From contig NZ_CP109427.1 in assembly GCF_036250695.1 (NCBI RefSeq), positions 1,178,001-1,242,000 on the forward strand: a DNA stretch of 64,000 nucleotides, given 5' to 3'. How positions within the stretch are numbered: the stretch's first letter is position 1; each line of letters opens with the position of its first letter. The DNA comes from Streptomyces sp. NBC_01497. GTDB lineage: Bacteria; Actinomycetota; Actinomycetes; Streptomycetales; Streptomycetaceae. The position numbers were made by a program, and so were the translations under genes. The notes below the pieces were generated by a model. It did not search any database, was not told where the DNA came from, and was given only the letters and a program-made list of their open reading frames with translations. This document shows, in pieces, positions 27,900 through 36,765 of the stretch.

Positions 27900-30043
27900 T
27901 GTCCGCAAACGGGACCGCCCGGTCGGCCGTACGGGCCGTACTGGACACGGCGCTGGCCGAGGGCCGCACCGCGCTGACCGCCCCCGAGGGGAAGGCGATC
28001 AGCGACGCCTACGGCATACCGACGCCGGCCGAGGCACTCGCCGAGTGCTCCGACGACGCGGTCCGGCTCGCGGACCGGATCGGCTTCCCCGTGGCGATGA
28101 AGATCGTCTCACCCGACATCCTGCACAAGACCGACGCGGGCGGCGTACGGATCGGCCTGAAGTCGGCGGCCGAGGTGCGCGGCGCGTTCACCTCGATCGT
28201 CTCCAACGCCAGGGCGTACGCGCCGGACGCCCGGATCCTCGGGGTGCAGGTCCAGCAGATGGTGCCGGAGGGCACCGAGGTGCTCGTGGGCACGGTCACC
28301 GACCCGACGTTCGGCAAGATCGTGGCGTTCGGGCTCGGCGGTGTGCTGGTCGAGGTCCTGGGGGACGTGACCTTCCGGCTCGCACCCGCCACCGAGGACG
28401 ACGCGCTCTCCATGCTCGACGGCATCCGCGCCGCGGAGGTCCTGCGCGGGGTGCGCGGCGGCAAGGCCGTGGACCGGGACGCGCTGGCCGGCCTGATCGT
28501 ACGGGTCTCGACGCTCGCGGCGGACTTCCCGGAGATCGCCGAGATCGACCTCAATCCGGTCTTCGCGACCGAGTCGGGCGTGATGGCCGCCGACGTGCGG
28601 GTCATCCTCACCACGGAAGCGCCCGCGGCACGCAGGACGTTCACCCGGGAGGAGATCCTCAACTCGATGGGCCGGCTGATGAAGCCGGACTCGGTCGCGG
28701 TGATCGGCGCCTCCAACGAGCCGGGCAAGATCGGCAATTCGGTCATGCGGAACCTGATCGACGGCGGTTTCCACGGTGAGATCCACCCGGTGAACCCGAA
28801 GGCCGACGACATCCTCGGCCGCAAGGCGTACCGGAGTGTCACGGACGTACCGGGCGAGGTGGACGTCGCGGTGTTCGCCATCCCGGCCGCGTTCGTGCCG
28901 GCCGCGCTGGAGGAGGTGGGCCGCAAGGGCATACCCAACGCGGTGCTGATCCCGTCCGGGTTCGCCGAGACCGGCGAGCACGAACTCCAGGACAGGATCG
29001 TGCGGATCGCCGAGGAGCAGGGGATCCGGCTGCTCGGGCCGAACATCTACGGCTACTACTCGACGTGGCACGACCTGTGTGCCACGTTCTGCACCCCGTA
29101 CGACGTGAAGGGCGGTGTGGCCCTCACCTCGCAGTCGGGTGGCATCGGCATGGCGATCCTCGGCTTCGCGCGCACGACGAAGACCGGTGTGTCCGCGATC
29201 GTCGGGCTCGGCAACAAGTCGGACCTGGACGAGGACGACCTCCTGACCTGGTTCGGCGAGGACCCGCACACCGAGTGCATCGCGATGCACCTGGAGGATC
29301 TCAAGGACGGCCGCGCGTTCGTCGAGGCGGCCCGGGCGACCGTGCCGAAGAAACCGGTGGTGGTGCTGAAGGCGGGGCGCACGGCGGCGGGTGCGAAGGC
29401 GGCCGGCTCGCACACCGGGGCGCTCGCGGGCGACGACGCGGTCTACGACGACATCCTGCGGCAGGCCGGCGTGATCAGGGCCCCGGGACTGGCCGACATG
29501 CTGGAGTACGCGCGGGCGCTGCCCGTGCTGCCCACCCCGAAGGGCGACAACGTCGTGATCATCACCGGGGCCGGCGGGTCGGGGGTGCTGCTGTCCGACG
29601 CGATCGTCGACAACGGCCTGCGGCTGATGGAGATCCCCGACGACCTGGACGCGGCCTTCCGGAAGTTCATCCCGCCGTTCGGCGCGGCGGGCAACCCCGT
29701 GGACATCACGGGCGGCGAGCCCCCGTCCACGTACGAGAAGACGATCCGCCTGGGCCTTGAGGACCCGCGCATCCACGCGCTGGTGCTGGGCTACTGGCAC
29801 ACGATCGTCACTCCCCCGATGGTCTTCGCCGAGCTGACGGCACGTGTCGTCGCGGAGTTCAGGGAGCGGGGCATCGAGAAGCCCGTCGTCGCGTCGCTGG
29901 CGGGTGACACCGAGGTGGAGGAGGCCTGCGCCTACCTCTACGCACGCGGCGTGGTCGCGTACCCGTACACCACCGAGAAGCCGGTGGAGGCGCTCGGCGC
30001 CAAGTACCGGTGGGCCCGGGCCGCGGGGCTGCTCACCACATAA
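27899..30043 (+). CDS. NDP-forming acyl-CoA synthetase (ATP-grasp first, CoA-binding second)
   Basis: A 714-residue single-chain ADP-forming acyl-CoA synthetase. The ATP-grasp (beta-like) part is N-terminal, about 1-235 (FPVAMKIVSPDILHKTDAGGV). The CoA-binding part follows at about 260-380 (SVAVIGASNEPGKIG), then the ligase parts with SQSGGIG and a candidate phosphohistidine in GSHTGALAG near residue 502. The order is reversed from many archaeal enzymes. It overlaps frc by one base (TAGTG), so the two are coupled. In this operon it probably primes or drains the cycle by interconverting oxalate, formate or acetate with its CoA ester. Confidence 0.82.
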   Translation: MSANGTARSAVRAVLDTALAEGRTALTAPEGKAISDAYGIPTPAEALAECSDDAVRLADRIGFPVAMKIVSPDILHKTDAGGVRIGLKSAAEVRGAFTSIVSNARAYAPDARILGVQVQQMVPEGTEVLVGTVTDPTFGKIVAFGLGGVLVEVLGDVTFRLAPATEDDALSMLDGIRAAEVLRGVRGGKAVDRDALAGLIVRVSTLAADFPEIAEIDLNPVFATESGVMAADVRVILTTEAPAARRTFTREEILNSMGRLMKPDSVAVIGASNEPGKIGNSVMRNLIDGGFHGEIHPVNPKADDILGRKAYRSVTDVPGEVDVAVFAIPAAFVPAALEEVGRKGIPNAVLIPSGFAETGEHELQDRIVRIAEEQGIRLLGPNIYGYYSTWHDLCATFCTPYDVKGGVALTSQSGGIGMAILGFARTTKTGVSAIVGLGNKSDLDEDDLLTWFGEDPHTECIAMHLEDLKDGRAFVEAARATVPKKPVVVLKAGRTAAGAKAAGSHTGALAGDDAVYDDILRQAGVIRAPGLADMLEYARALPVLPTPKGDNVVIITGAGGSGVLLSDAIVDNGLRLMEIPDDLDAAFRKFIPPFGAAGNPVDITGGEPPSTYEKTIRLGLEDPRIHALVLGYWHTIVTPPMVFAELTARVVAEFRERGIEKPVVASLAGDTEVEEACAYLYARGVVAYPYTTEKPVEALGAKYRWARAAGLLTT

Positions 30044-30120
30044 ACCGGCTCCTGAAGCGCGAAGAGTCCGGACAGGGGGCGCTGGCCAGGTTCTTTGGAA
30101 GCCGAAGGAGACGATGCGCA

Positions 30121-31515
30121 ATGAGTAGCGACGTAGGGCGGGAGCCGGCGCCGGCCGCTTACCGCGAGGTCACGGACAGCAGGGGCCGGATCTATCGGGT
30201 GGGTGAGACCGACCGCGAGATACTCGGCCATTCGCGCAGGTTGATGATGTGGCTGCCGTGGGCCGCCATGTTCTCGATCAGTGTGTTCGAGTACGCCTAC
30301 GGTTCGGCCGAGGACGTGCTCTCGGACGCCCACGGCTGGAGCCAGAGCAACACCTTCTGGATCCTCAGCGTGTGGACGTTCTTCCAAGCGGGCGTGTCGT
30401 TCCCGACCGGATGGCTGCGGGAGAAGGGCTATCTCAAGCCGAAGGCCGCGATCCTGCTGGGCTCGGTACTGGCCCTGCTGGGATTCCTCGCGATCTCCCA
30501 CTTCCACAACGTGTTCCTGGCCGTCCTCGGGTTCGGTGTTTTCGGTGGAGTGGGCTCCGGTCTGGTGTACTCCACGTGCATCAACATGACCGGCAAGTGG
30601 TTCCCGGAGCGGCGGGGCAGCACGACCGGATTCGTCAACGGCGGGTTCGCGTACGGCGCGGTGCCGTTCATCTTCATCTTCAACTTCGCCTTCGACACCA
30701 GCAACTACCACGTGGTTCTCGACCTCGTCGGTGTCTACGTGATGGTCGTGCTGTTCGCCGTCGCCTGGTTCTTCAAGGACCCGCCGAAGAACTGGTGGCC
30801 GGCGCACGTGGACCCGCTCAGGCGGGGACAGGGCAACGCGAAGACCGCCCGGGCCCTGGCGAAGAACCCGCCCGCCATCAAGCAGTACACGCCGATGGAG
30901 GCGCTTCGGACCGGTCAGCTGCCGCTCATCTGGGTGCTGCTGGTGATCACCGCGGGAGTCTCCATATTCGGTGTGTCCTTCCAGGTCCCGTTCGCCAAGG
31001 AGGTCGGGTTCGGTCCGCTCGTCGCGGCCAACTCGGCGGGCGTCCTCTCCGTCGTCAACGGCGTCGGACGGGCGATCGTCGGCTGGATGTCCGACGTGGT
31101 GGGCCGCAAGGCGGCCCTGATCCTGGTGATCCTCGTACTGGGGCTCTCGCAGTTCGGCGTGATGTGGGCGGGCAACATCCACAGTGAGTGGCTGTTCCTG
31201 GTGTTCGCGTTCTTCTCCGGGTTCGGCGGCGGCGCGTTCTACCCGATGTTCGCCACCCTGGTGCCGGACTACTTCGGCGAGAACAACAACGCCACGAACT
31301 ACGGGATCGCCTACAGCGGCAAGGTGATCAGCGGCCTGTTCGGCTCGGGCCTCGGGTCGATGGTCATCGACAAGTGGGGCTACAACGGCGCCTACACCAC
31401 GGCCGGTGTGATCTCACTGGTGGCGGCGGGGCTCGCCCTGCTGCTGCGGCATCCCGGGGCGCCACGCCGAGGGGAGTCGCCCAATCCCCGGCCCGTCAGC
31501 CGCGAGGCGGCGTGA
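30121..31515 (+). CDS. OFA-family (oxalate/formate antiporter-like) MFS transporter
   Basis: A 464-residue, 12-segment transporter with a 40-residue soluble N-terminus, then segments containing SISVFEYAYGSAEDVL, GVFGGVGSGLVYSTCINMTGKWFPERRGSTTG (a hallmark layout of the OxlT group) and SDVVGRKAALIL. GAAGGAG precedes the ATG by 10 nt; the ATG at 30114 is blocked by an in-frame stop after four codons. It ends the decarboxylase-frc-synthetase operon and likely brings in oxalate, perhaps in exchange for formate. Unlike the second OFA transporter in this window, I find no small subunit behind it. Confidence 0.85.
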   Translation: MSSDVGREPAPAAYREVTDSRGRIYRVGETDREILGHSRRLMMWLPWAAMFSISVFEYAYGSAEDVLSDAHGWSQSNTFWILSVWTFFQAGVSFPTGWLREKGYLKPKAAILLGSVLALLGFLAISHFHNVFLAVLGFGVFGGVGSGLVYSTCINMTGKWFPERRGSTTGFVNGGFAYGAVPFIFIFNFAFDTSNYHVVLDLVGVYVMVVLFAVAWFFKDPPKNWWPAHVDPLRRGQGNAKTARALAKNPPAIKQYTPMEALRTGQLPLIWVLLVITAGVSIFGVSFQVPFAKEVGFGPLVAANSAGVLSVVNGVGRAIVGWMSDVVGRKAALILVILVLGLSQFGVMWAGNIHSEWLFLVFAFFSGFGGGAFYPMFATLVPDYFGENNNATNYGIAYSGKVISGLFGSGLGSMVIDKWGYNGAYTTAGVISLVAAGLALLLRHPGAPRRGESPNPRPVSREAA

Positions 31516-31613
31516 GCGTCATCTGACGGGCGCGGCAGCGGGTCCCCGGCGGCCTCTCTGCGGTGACCGACGGGCCCGGCGAACCCGACAGACACGGCCG
31601 GTTCGACAACCAG

Positions 31614-31646
31614 CGGCGGGCGATGCCTTCTCGGCACCGCCCGCCG
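31614..31646. terminator. Bidirectional hairpin between convergent operons
   Basis: Arms 31614-31627 and 31633-31646 pair over 14 bp with one mismatch and a 5-nt loop, between the end of the oxalate operon and the end of the ebo-like operon. Confidence 0.65.
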
Positions 31647-31682
31647 TGGTGTGTGCGGCCGGGGAACGGCCGGCCGCCGGGG

Positions 31683-32729
31683 TCAGCCCTTCGTCTTCTC
31701 CGTCAGGGCGTGCAGGTGGTCCGCCGACTTGCGGGCGAACTCCAGTGAGTCCACGGGCTGGTCGTGCTCCACCTGCCAGTGGTGCGACGTGCGGCCCTTG
31801 TTGGTGGCGTTGACCTTCTGGATGAACGTCTTGTAGTCGATGTCCCCGTCACCGACGTCGACCATGTCGTATCCGTCGCCCGCTTCGGGGTCGTGGACGC
31901 CGTCCTTGACGTGGAAGAGCGGATAGCGGTGGGGCTGCTCGACCACGTAGTCGATCGGCTCGAAGGGCCGCGGCTTGCCCTGGGGCGTGACACTGAAGCG
32001 GAACTGCGCCGTGAAGGCCCAGTAGATATCCATCTCCAGGAACACGAACTTCGGGTCGGTCTCCGCCAGCAGCACGTCGTACAGGCGCACGTCCGGGTTG
32101 TCGGACGCGAAGGCGAACTCGTCGCCGTGGTTGTGCTGGTAGAACTTCATGCCCCGCGCCTTGGCGGCCTCCCCGTACGTGTTGAACTCAGCGGCGGCCC
32201 GCTTCCACGCGTCGACCGTGTTGCCGTACCGGTTGGGGCTGGAGGCGGTTCCGATGTGTTCGAGGCCGAGGGTCTCGGCGTCGTCCAGCACCTTGCCGAG
32301 GCTGGTGGCGAAGCTGTAGCCGTTCGGGTCGCTGGTGAAGTAGCCGACGTGGCTGCCGATGCCGTTGAGACCGTAGCTCGTGGCGAGCCGCGCCACCTGC
32401 TTCACCGAGATGGACCCGATGCCCTGGGTGTATCCGGCGTACTCGATCTCGTCGTAACCGAACTCCGAGAGCTCCTTGAAGACGGAGGCGAAGCCGATCT
32501 GCTGGACCTTGTCGCGCAGCGAGTACAGCTGGATGCCGAGACGTCCCGGCGGCAGTACGGGCCGGGTCGGCGCGGGCTTCTTGCCGGCGGCGGCCGTCGG
32601 GGCGGCGCCCGCGGTGCCCGCCGTCAGGCCGAGCAGCGCGGCGGCCCCCGCGCCCGCGGTGACACCGAGCATGCCGCGTCTGCTCAGCCGGTGGGCGAGC
32701 TCGGCGTCGACGGTCTTGTTGCGGATCAT
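31683..32729 (-). CDS. Tat-exported sugar phosphate isomerase/epimerase-like TIM-barrel protein
   Basis: A 348-residue protein with a Tat signal (LSRRGMLGVTAG then a hydrophobic stretch ending TAGAAP near residue 43), followed by an AP-endonuclease-2/xylose-isomerase TIM barrel (LGIQLYSLRDKVQQIG, FYQHNHGDEF, FLEMDIYWAF, LFHVKDG). The His, Glu and Asp of these strands form the usual metal site. It is the last gene of the ebo-like operon and overlaps the phosphodiesterase gene by 4 nt (ATGA). Export of a folded metalloenzyme suggests that the last step, or a salvage step, of this pathway occurs outside the membrane. Confidence 0.85.
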   Translation of the reverse strand: MIRNKTVDAELAHRLSRRGMLGVTAGAGAAALLGLTAGTAGAAPTAAAGKKPAPTRPVLPPGRLGIQLYSLRDKVQQIGFASVFKELSEFGYDEIEYAGYTQGIGSISVKQVARLATSYGLNGIGSHVGYFTSDPNGYSFATSLGKVLDDAETLGLEHIGTASSPNRYGNTVDAWKRAAAEFNTYGEAAKARGMKFYQHNHGDEFAFASDNPDVRLYDVLLAETDPKFVFLEMDIYWAFTAQFRFSVTPQGKPRPFEPIDYVVEQPHRYPLFHVKDGVHDPEAGDGYDMVDVGDGDIDYKTFIQKVNATNKGRTSHHWQVEHDQPVDSLEFARKSADHLHALTEKTKG

Positions 32730-34153
32730 GAGCGGGACTCCTTGTGTGGTCGGTGCGGGTCTGCCAGCCCGAGGAGCAGGGATTTCACATCGGTCGCCGC
32801 GACGCGGCCACCGACGACTCCGGGGGTGGAGCACAACAGGACGGGGCCCTCCTCGTCGCTCGCCGGAAGGCGGCCGTGGCTGCCGCGGATCGGCGAGGCG
32901 TCCAGCGGGACGACCGCCATCCGGTAGCGCAGGCCCGCCTTCTTGCGGGCGAGCGCCGCGGCGGCCCTGAGCCGGACATAGGGGTCGTGCGGATCCATGA
33001 ACAGCTCGACCGGGTCGTAGCCGGGCTTGCGGTGGATCTCGACCAGCTGCGCGAAGTCGGGGGCGCGCGCGTCGTCCAGCCAGTAGTAGTACGTGAACCA
33101 GGCGTCCGGCTCCGCGACGGCGACCAGTTCGCCCGCGCGCGGGTGGTCGAGGCCGTGGCGCTTCTTGCCCGCGTCATCGAGCAGTTCGGCGATGCCGTCG
33201 AGTCCGGCCAGTGCTTCCCGGACGGCCGCTGTCTCGCCGGGCCTCTCAGGTTTCGCGATGTAGACGTGGGCGATCTGGTGGTCGGCGACGGCGAAGGCGC
33301 GGGAGGCCATCGGGTCGAGGTACTCCATGCCGTCCTGGGTGTGCACCTCCAACAGCCCGGCCCTGCGCAGGGCCCGGTTGATGTCGACGGACCGGGAGAC
33401 CTTCGTGATGCCGTACTCGGAGAGCGCGACGACAGTGCGCCCGGCCGCCCGCGCGTCGTCGAGCAGTGGCGCGAGGGCCGTGTCGAGGTCGGCGGCGGCG
33501 CGCAGGGAGCGCGGGTCGTCGGGGCCGTAGCGCTGGAGGTCGTAGTCGAGGTGCGGCACATAGCACAGCGCGAGGTCAGGGGCGCGGGTGCGCAGGATGT
33601 GCCGGGTCGCATCGATGATCCACTGCGAGGAGACCAGGTCAGCGCCGGGGCCCCAGAAGTGGAACAGCGGGAACGTGCCCAGTTTCGCGGTGAGTTCGTC
33701 GTGCAGGGCGGGCGGCCGGGTGTAGCAGTCCGGCTCCTTGCGGCCGTCGGCGTAGTAGACGGGGCGTGGTGTGACGGTCCAGTCGGTGTCGGCACCCATC
33801 GCGTACCACCAGCAGATGTTGGCGACGCTGTAGCCGGGGAACGTGCGCCGGGCGGCGTCCCACAACCGGTCGCCCCGCACGAGGCCGTTGTGCTGGCGCC
33901 ACAGCAGGACGTCACCGAGTTCGCGGAAGTACCAGCCGTTGCCGACGATGCCGTGCTCGGCGGGAAGGGTGCCGGTGAGGAACGTGGACTGGGCGCTGCA
34001 GGTCACGGCGGGCAGGACCGTCTCCAGAGTGGCCCGCGACCCGCCCCGCGCCATCCGTTCCAGGTGCGGCATGTGCTCCAGCAGACGCGGGGTGAGGCCG
34101 ACGACGTCGAGGACCAGGAGCGGCACGGGGCGGTCGGGAGACGGTTCGGTCAT
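32726..34153 (-). CDS. Alkaline-phosphatase-superfamily phosphodiesterase (EdbF-like)
   Basis: A 475-residue type I phosphodiesterase/nucleotide pyrophosphatase-like enzyme: VLDVVGLTP near the start, nucleophile Thr in PAVTCSAQSTFLTGTLPAEHG (about residues 49-68), metal ligands in VPHLDYDLQRYGPDD and ALSEYGIT, and DHQIAHVYI further on. No signal peptide is seen. ATGA overlaps link it to eboE before it and the Tat isomerase after it. In the Pseudomonas edb cluster a phosphatase of this superfamily occupies the comparable place. Substrate is unknown. Confidence 0.85.
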   Translation of the reverse strand: MTEPSPDRPVPLLVLDVVGLTPRLLEHMPHLERMARGGSRATLETVLPAVTCSAQSTFLTGTLPAEHGIVGNGWYFRELGDVLLWRQHNGLVRGDRLWDAARRTFPGYSVANICWWYAMGADTDWTVTPRPVYYADGRKEPDCYTRPPALHDELTAKLGTFPLFHFWGPGADLVSSQWIIDATRHILRTRAPDLALCYVPHLDYDLQRYGPDDPRSLRAAADLDTALAPLLDDARAAGRTVVALSEYGITKVSRSVDINRALRRAGLLEVHTQDGMEYLDPMASRAFAVADHQIAHVYIAKPERPGETAAVREALAGLDGIAELLDDAGKKRHGLDHPRAGELVAVAEPDAWFTYYYWLDDARAPDFAQLVEIHRKPGYDPVELFMDPHDPYVRLRAAAALARKKAGLRYRMAVVPLDASPIRGSHGRLPASDEEGPVLLCSTPGVVGGRVAATDVKSLLLGLADPHRPHKESRS

Positions 34154-35319
34154 GGCAGCTCCTTGAGGCCGAGGTCGGTCAGCAGGTCCCGGGCGAGGAC
34201 GAGTTCGGCGGCGATGCCGTCGGCTAGCCGGCCCCGGGTGCGCGGTCGCAGCTCGGCGGGGAGCGCCTGCCAGGTGTAGGTCTCGACCTCCAGGTGGCGG
34301 GTGCGCGGCTCGGCGACGCCGACCAGCCCGGCGAGCACGACGCGCAGCACATCGAGCGTCGAGGAGAGCGGCGGCGCGGGCGGCGCGTGCAGCGGTACGT
34401 GGAAGTGGGCGCGCCAGGGCGACCCGTCGGGCAGCGCGTCACCGACCAGGGCTTCGTCCAGGTCGTCGGTGCCGCGCAGGCCCGCCGCCGTTCGCGTGCG
34501 GGTCTGGTGCAGGAAGCGGGGTTCCGCGAACGCCCCGAGCGCGGCGCGGACCTCCGGCAGGTGCGGGTGTTCGGCGTGCAGGGCCGCGGACAGCTGCGTC
34601 TTGGGGACGGTGACGCCGGCGGCGGCCAGCGCGGCGAGGGCGGCGAGCGGGTCCTCGAAGGAGGTGGCCAGATGGCAGGTGTCGACGCACACCCCGATCC
34701 GGTCGGAGGCGACGGCGACGACCGGCGCGATGGCGTCCGCGGTGGTTTCCACGGTGCAGCCGGGCTCGGGCTCCAGGGCGATCCGGATGGACTTGCCGGT
34801 CAGTTCCTCCAGCGCGTCGAGCCGCCGGGCGAGGGTGACGAGCGCGCGGTGCGCGGTGCGGGCCGCCTCCGCGTCGTAGGCGGTGCGCCAGGCGAGCGGC
34901 AGGGTGGAGATGGTGCCCTCGGTGACATCGTCCGGCAGGAGCGCGGCGAGGAGCCTGGCGAGGTCGGTGGTGTACGCCAGGCGTTCCGGGTCCGCCCAGT
35001 CGGGCTTGTACACGCGGTACTTGACCTGGTCCGAGCCGAAACCGTCGTAGGGGAAGCCGTTCAGGGTCACGACCTCCAGACCGCGCCGGTCGAGTTCGGA
35101 ACGCAGAGCGCGCAGCCGCGCGGGGTCGTCCACGAGGGTGCGGGCGGCGGGCCTCGCGAGCCAGAGGCCGATACCGAGGCGGTCGCGGCCGAGGCGCCTG
35201 CGGACGGGTTCGCAGTGGTCGCGCAGCTGGGCGAGCACTCCGTCGAGGCTCTCGGCCGGGTGGACGTTCGTGCAGTACGCGAGGTGGACGGTGGAGCCGT
35301 CGGGGTGGCGGAAGCGCAT
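34150..35319 (-). CDS. eboE: EboE-like TIM-barrel protein
   Basis: A 389-residue xylose-isomerase-like barrel. The N-terminal run YCTNVHPAES, then GIGLWLARPAARTL, EVVTLNGFPYDGFGSDQVKY and YKPDWADPERLAYTTDLARL match EboE as I know it from ebo clusters. Later strands supply the metal site (ALEPEPGC, GVCVDTCHLA). ATG 35319 lies 4 nt after the eboB stop, and its own stop overlaps the phosphodiesterase start. Ebo proteins have been tied to moving a metabolite to the periplasm in cyanobacteria; the chemistry is not known. Confidence 0.88.
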   Translation of the reverse strand: MRFRHPDGSTVHLAYCTNVHPAESLDGVLAQLRDHCEPVRRRLGRDRLGIGLWLARPAARTLVDDPARLRALRSELDRRGLEVVTLNGFPYDGFGSDQVKYRVYKPDWADPERLAYTTDLARLLAALLPDDVTEGTISTLPLAWRTAYDAEAARTAHRALVTLARRLDALEELTGKSIRIALEPEPGCTVETTADAIAPVVAVASDRIGVCVDTCHLATSFEDPLAALAALAAAGVTVPKTQLSAALHAEHPHLPEVRAALGAFAEPRFLHQTRTRTAAGLRGTDDLDEALVGDALPDGSPWRAHFHVPLHAPPAPPLSSTLDVLRVVLAGLVGVAEPRTRHLEVETYTWQALPAELRPRTRGRLADGIAAELVLARDLLTDLGLKELP

Positions 35320-35323
35320 GGCC

Positions 35324-36184
35324 TCACTCCCCGCCGCGCAGGATGGAGTTGCCCTCGTGCTGCGCCCCCCGCTCGCCGGCCGGGGCCGGGACGTCGAGCT
35401 GGAGCCGGCCGCTCTGGCCGTAGAACGCCACGGGGTTGGCCCACAGCACCTGTTCGACGTCGTCGTCGGTGAACCCGGCGGCGAGCATGGCGTCGGCGAC
35501 CTTGCGGGTCTTGAGCGGATCACTCCTGCCCCAGTCCGCGGCGGAGTTGACGAGGACCCTCTCGGTCCCGTGGTCCTTGAGGACGGCGACCATGCGGTCC
35601 TCGTCCATCTTGGTGTCGGGGTAGATGGAGAAGCCGAGCCAGCAGCCGCTGTCGGCGGCGTCCTTGACGGTGGTCTCGTTGAGGTGGTCGAGCAGTACCC
35701 GTTCGGGTGCGAGTGCCGACTCGCGTACGGCGTCGACGGTGCGGCGCAGCCCGGTGAGCTTGTCGCGGTGCGGGGTGTGCACCAGGGCGGGCAGGCCGTG
35801 GTCGGCGGCGAGTTGGAGCTGTGCGGCGAGGGCGTGGTCCTCGGCCGGGGTCATCGAGTCGTAGCCGATCTCGCCGACGGCGACCACACCGTCCTTGACG
35901 AGGTAGCGCGGCAGCGCGTCGAGGACGGGGGCGCAGCGCGGGTCGCCCGCCTCCTTCGGGTTGAGGGCGAGGGTGCAGTGGTGGGCTATGCCGTACTGGG
36001 CCGCGCGGAACGGCTCCCAGCCGAGCAGCGCGTCGAAGTAGTCGTAGAAGCTGGCCGGCGAGGTGCGGGGCTGGCCGAGCCAGAACGACGGCTCCACGAG
36101 GGCGCGCACACCGCTGTCGTACATGGCCCGGTAGTCGTCCGTGGTGCGGGAGGTCATGTGGATGTGGGGGTCGAAGATGCGCAT
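35324..36184 (-). CDS. eboB: EboB-like TatD-family metal hydrolase
   Basis: A 286-residue TatD-type amidohydrolase barrel: FDPHIHMTSR metal motif at the start, EIGYDS, HTPHRDK, LLDHLNE and a late Asp in NSAADWGRSD. The regularly spaced metal ligands suggest an active hydrolase. Its ATG shares a base with the eboA stop (TGATG). Member of the coupled ebo-like operon; substrate unknown. Confidence 0.88.
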   Translation of the reverse strand: MRIFDPHIHMTSRTTDDYRAMYDSGVRALVEPSFWLGQPRTSPASFYDYFDALLGWEPFRAAQYGIAHHCTLALNPKEAGDPRCAPVLDALPRYLVKDGVVAVGEIGYDSMTPAEDHALAAQLQLAADHGLPALVHTPHRDKLTGLRRTVDAVRESALAPERVLLDHLNETTVKDAADSGCWLGFSIYPDTKMDEDRMVAVLKDHGTERVLVNSAADWGRSDPLKTRKVADAMLAAGFTDDDVEQVLWANPVAFYGQSGRLQLDVPAPAGERGAQHEGNSILRGGE

Positions 36185-36765
36185 CAGGACTCCAGTCCCG
36201 TGAGGGCGAGTACGCGGTGGAGGCCGGCCGGCACGGTGCGGCCGGCGGCGCTGCGTTCAGCGGCGAAGTCGGCGAGCATGCGGGCGAGTTCGCTGTCACC
36301 CGCGGCGCGCCGGGCCAGTGCGGCGACGTGCTCGACCGGAACCCCGGTGAACAGGCACTTCAGTACGGCGTGCCGCCATGCATGCGGGTCCAGGTGGTCG
36401 GCCGCGTAGGGCCCCACGGCGGCGGCCACGAGCCGTGTGTCGTTGGCACGCAGGGCGTCCTCGATGAGCGGCACGGCCCCCGGACCCGGTACGCGTGCGG
36501 GCAGGGCGAGCAGTACGGCCCGCCGCTCGGCGCCGCTGCCCTGCCGGTAGAGGCGGGTCAGTGTCGCGAGGTCCGCGCCGGCACGGTCGAGGAGCAGGAC
36601 GCGGACGTCGTCGGCGTTGTCCTGTCCGCAGTACCGACCGGCGGCGGCGAACCTGAGTTCCCAGGCGCCCTCCCCCGGTGCGGCGGCCTCGGTGAGCGCG
36701 GCGTCGAGCCAGGCCAGGCCCGCGCCGTCGAGGCGGGGGACGAGCGCGGCGCGGGTGGGGGTCAT
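36184..36765 (-). CDS. eboA: EboA-like helical protein
   Basis: A 193-residue, mostly helical protein with WLDAALTEAA, RFAAAGRYCG and a HEAT-like centre (RLYRQGSGAERRAVLLALP, ALRANDTRLVAAAVGPYAADHLD) followed by WRHAVLKCLFTGVPV, the typical EboA block. No catalytic motif is seen, so it may be a scaffold or assembly factor. ATGA overlap with the isomerase gene upstream. Confidence 0.85.
   Translation of the reverse strand: MTPTRAALVPRLDGAGLAWLDAALTEAAAPGEGAWELRFAAAGRYCGQDNADDVRVLLLDRAGADLATLTRLYRQGSGAERRAVLLALPARVPGPGAVPLIEDALRANDTRLVAAAVGPYAADHLDPHAWRHAVLKCLFTGVPVEHVAALARRAAGDSELARMLADFAAERSAAGRTVPAGLHRVLALTGLES

Noticed and set aside
25242..27908. 888-codon minus-strand open frame across the decarboxylase and frc genes
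   Set aside because: It runs antisense through two well-supported enzymes and has no domain of its own.
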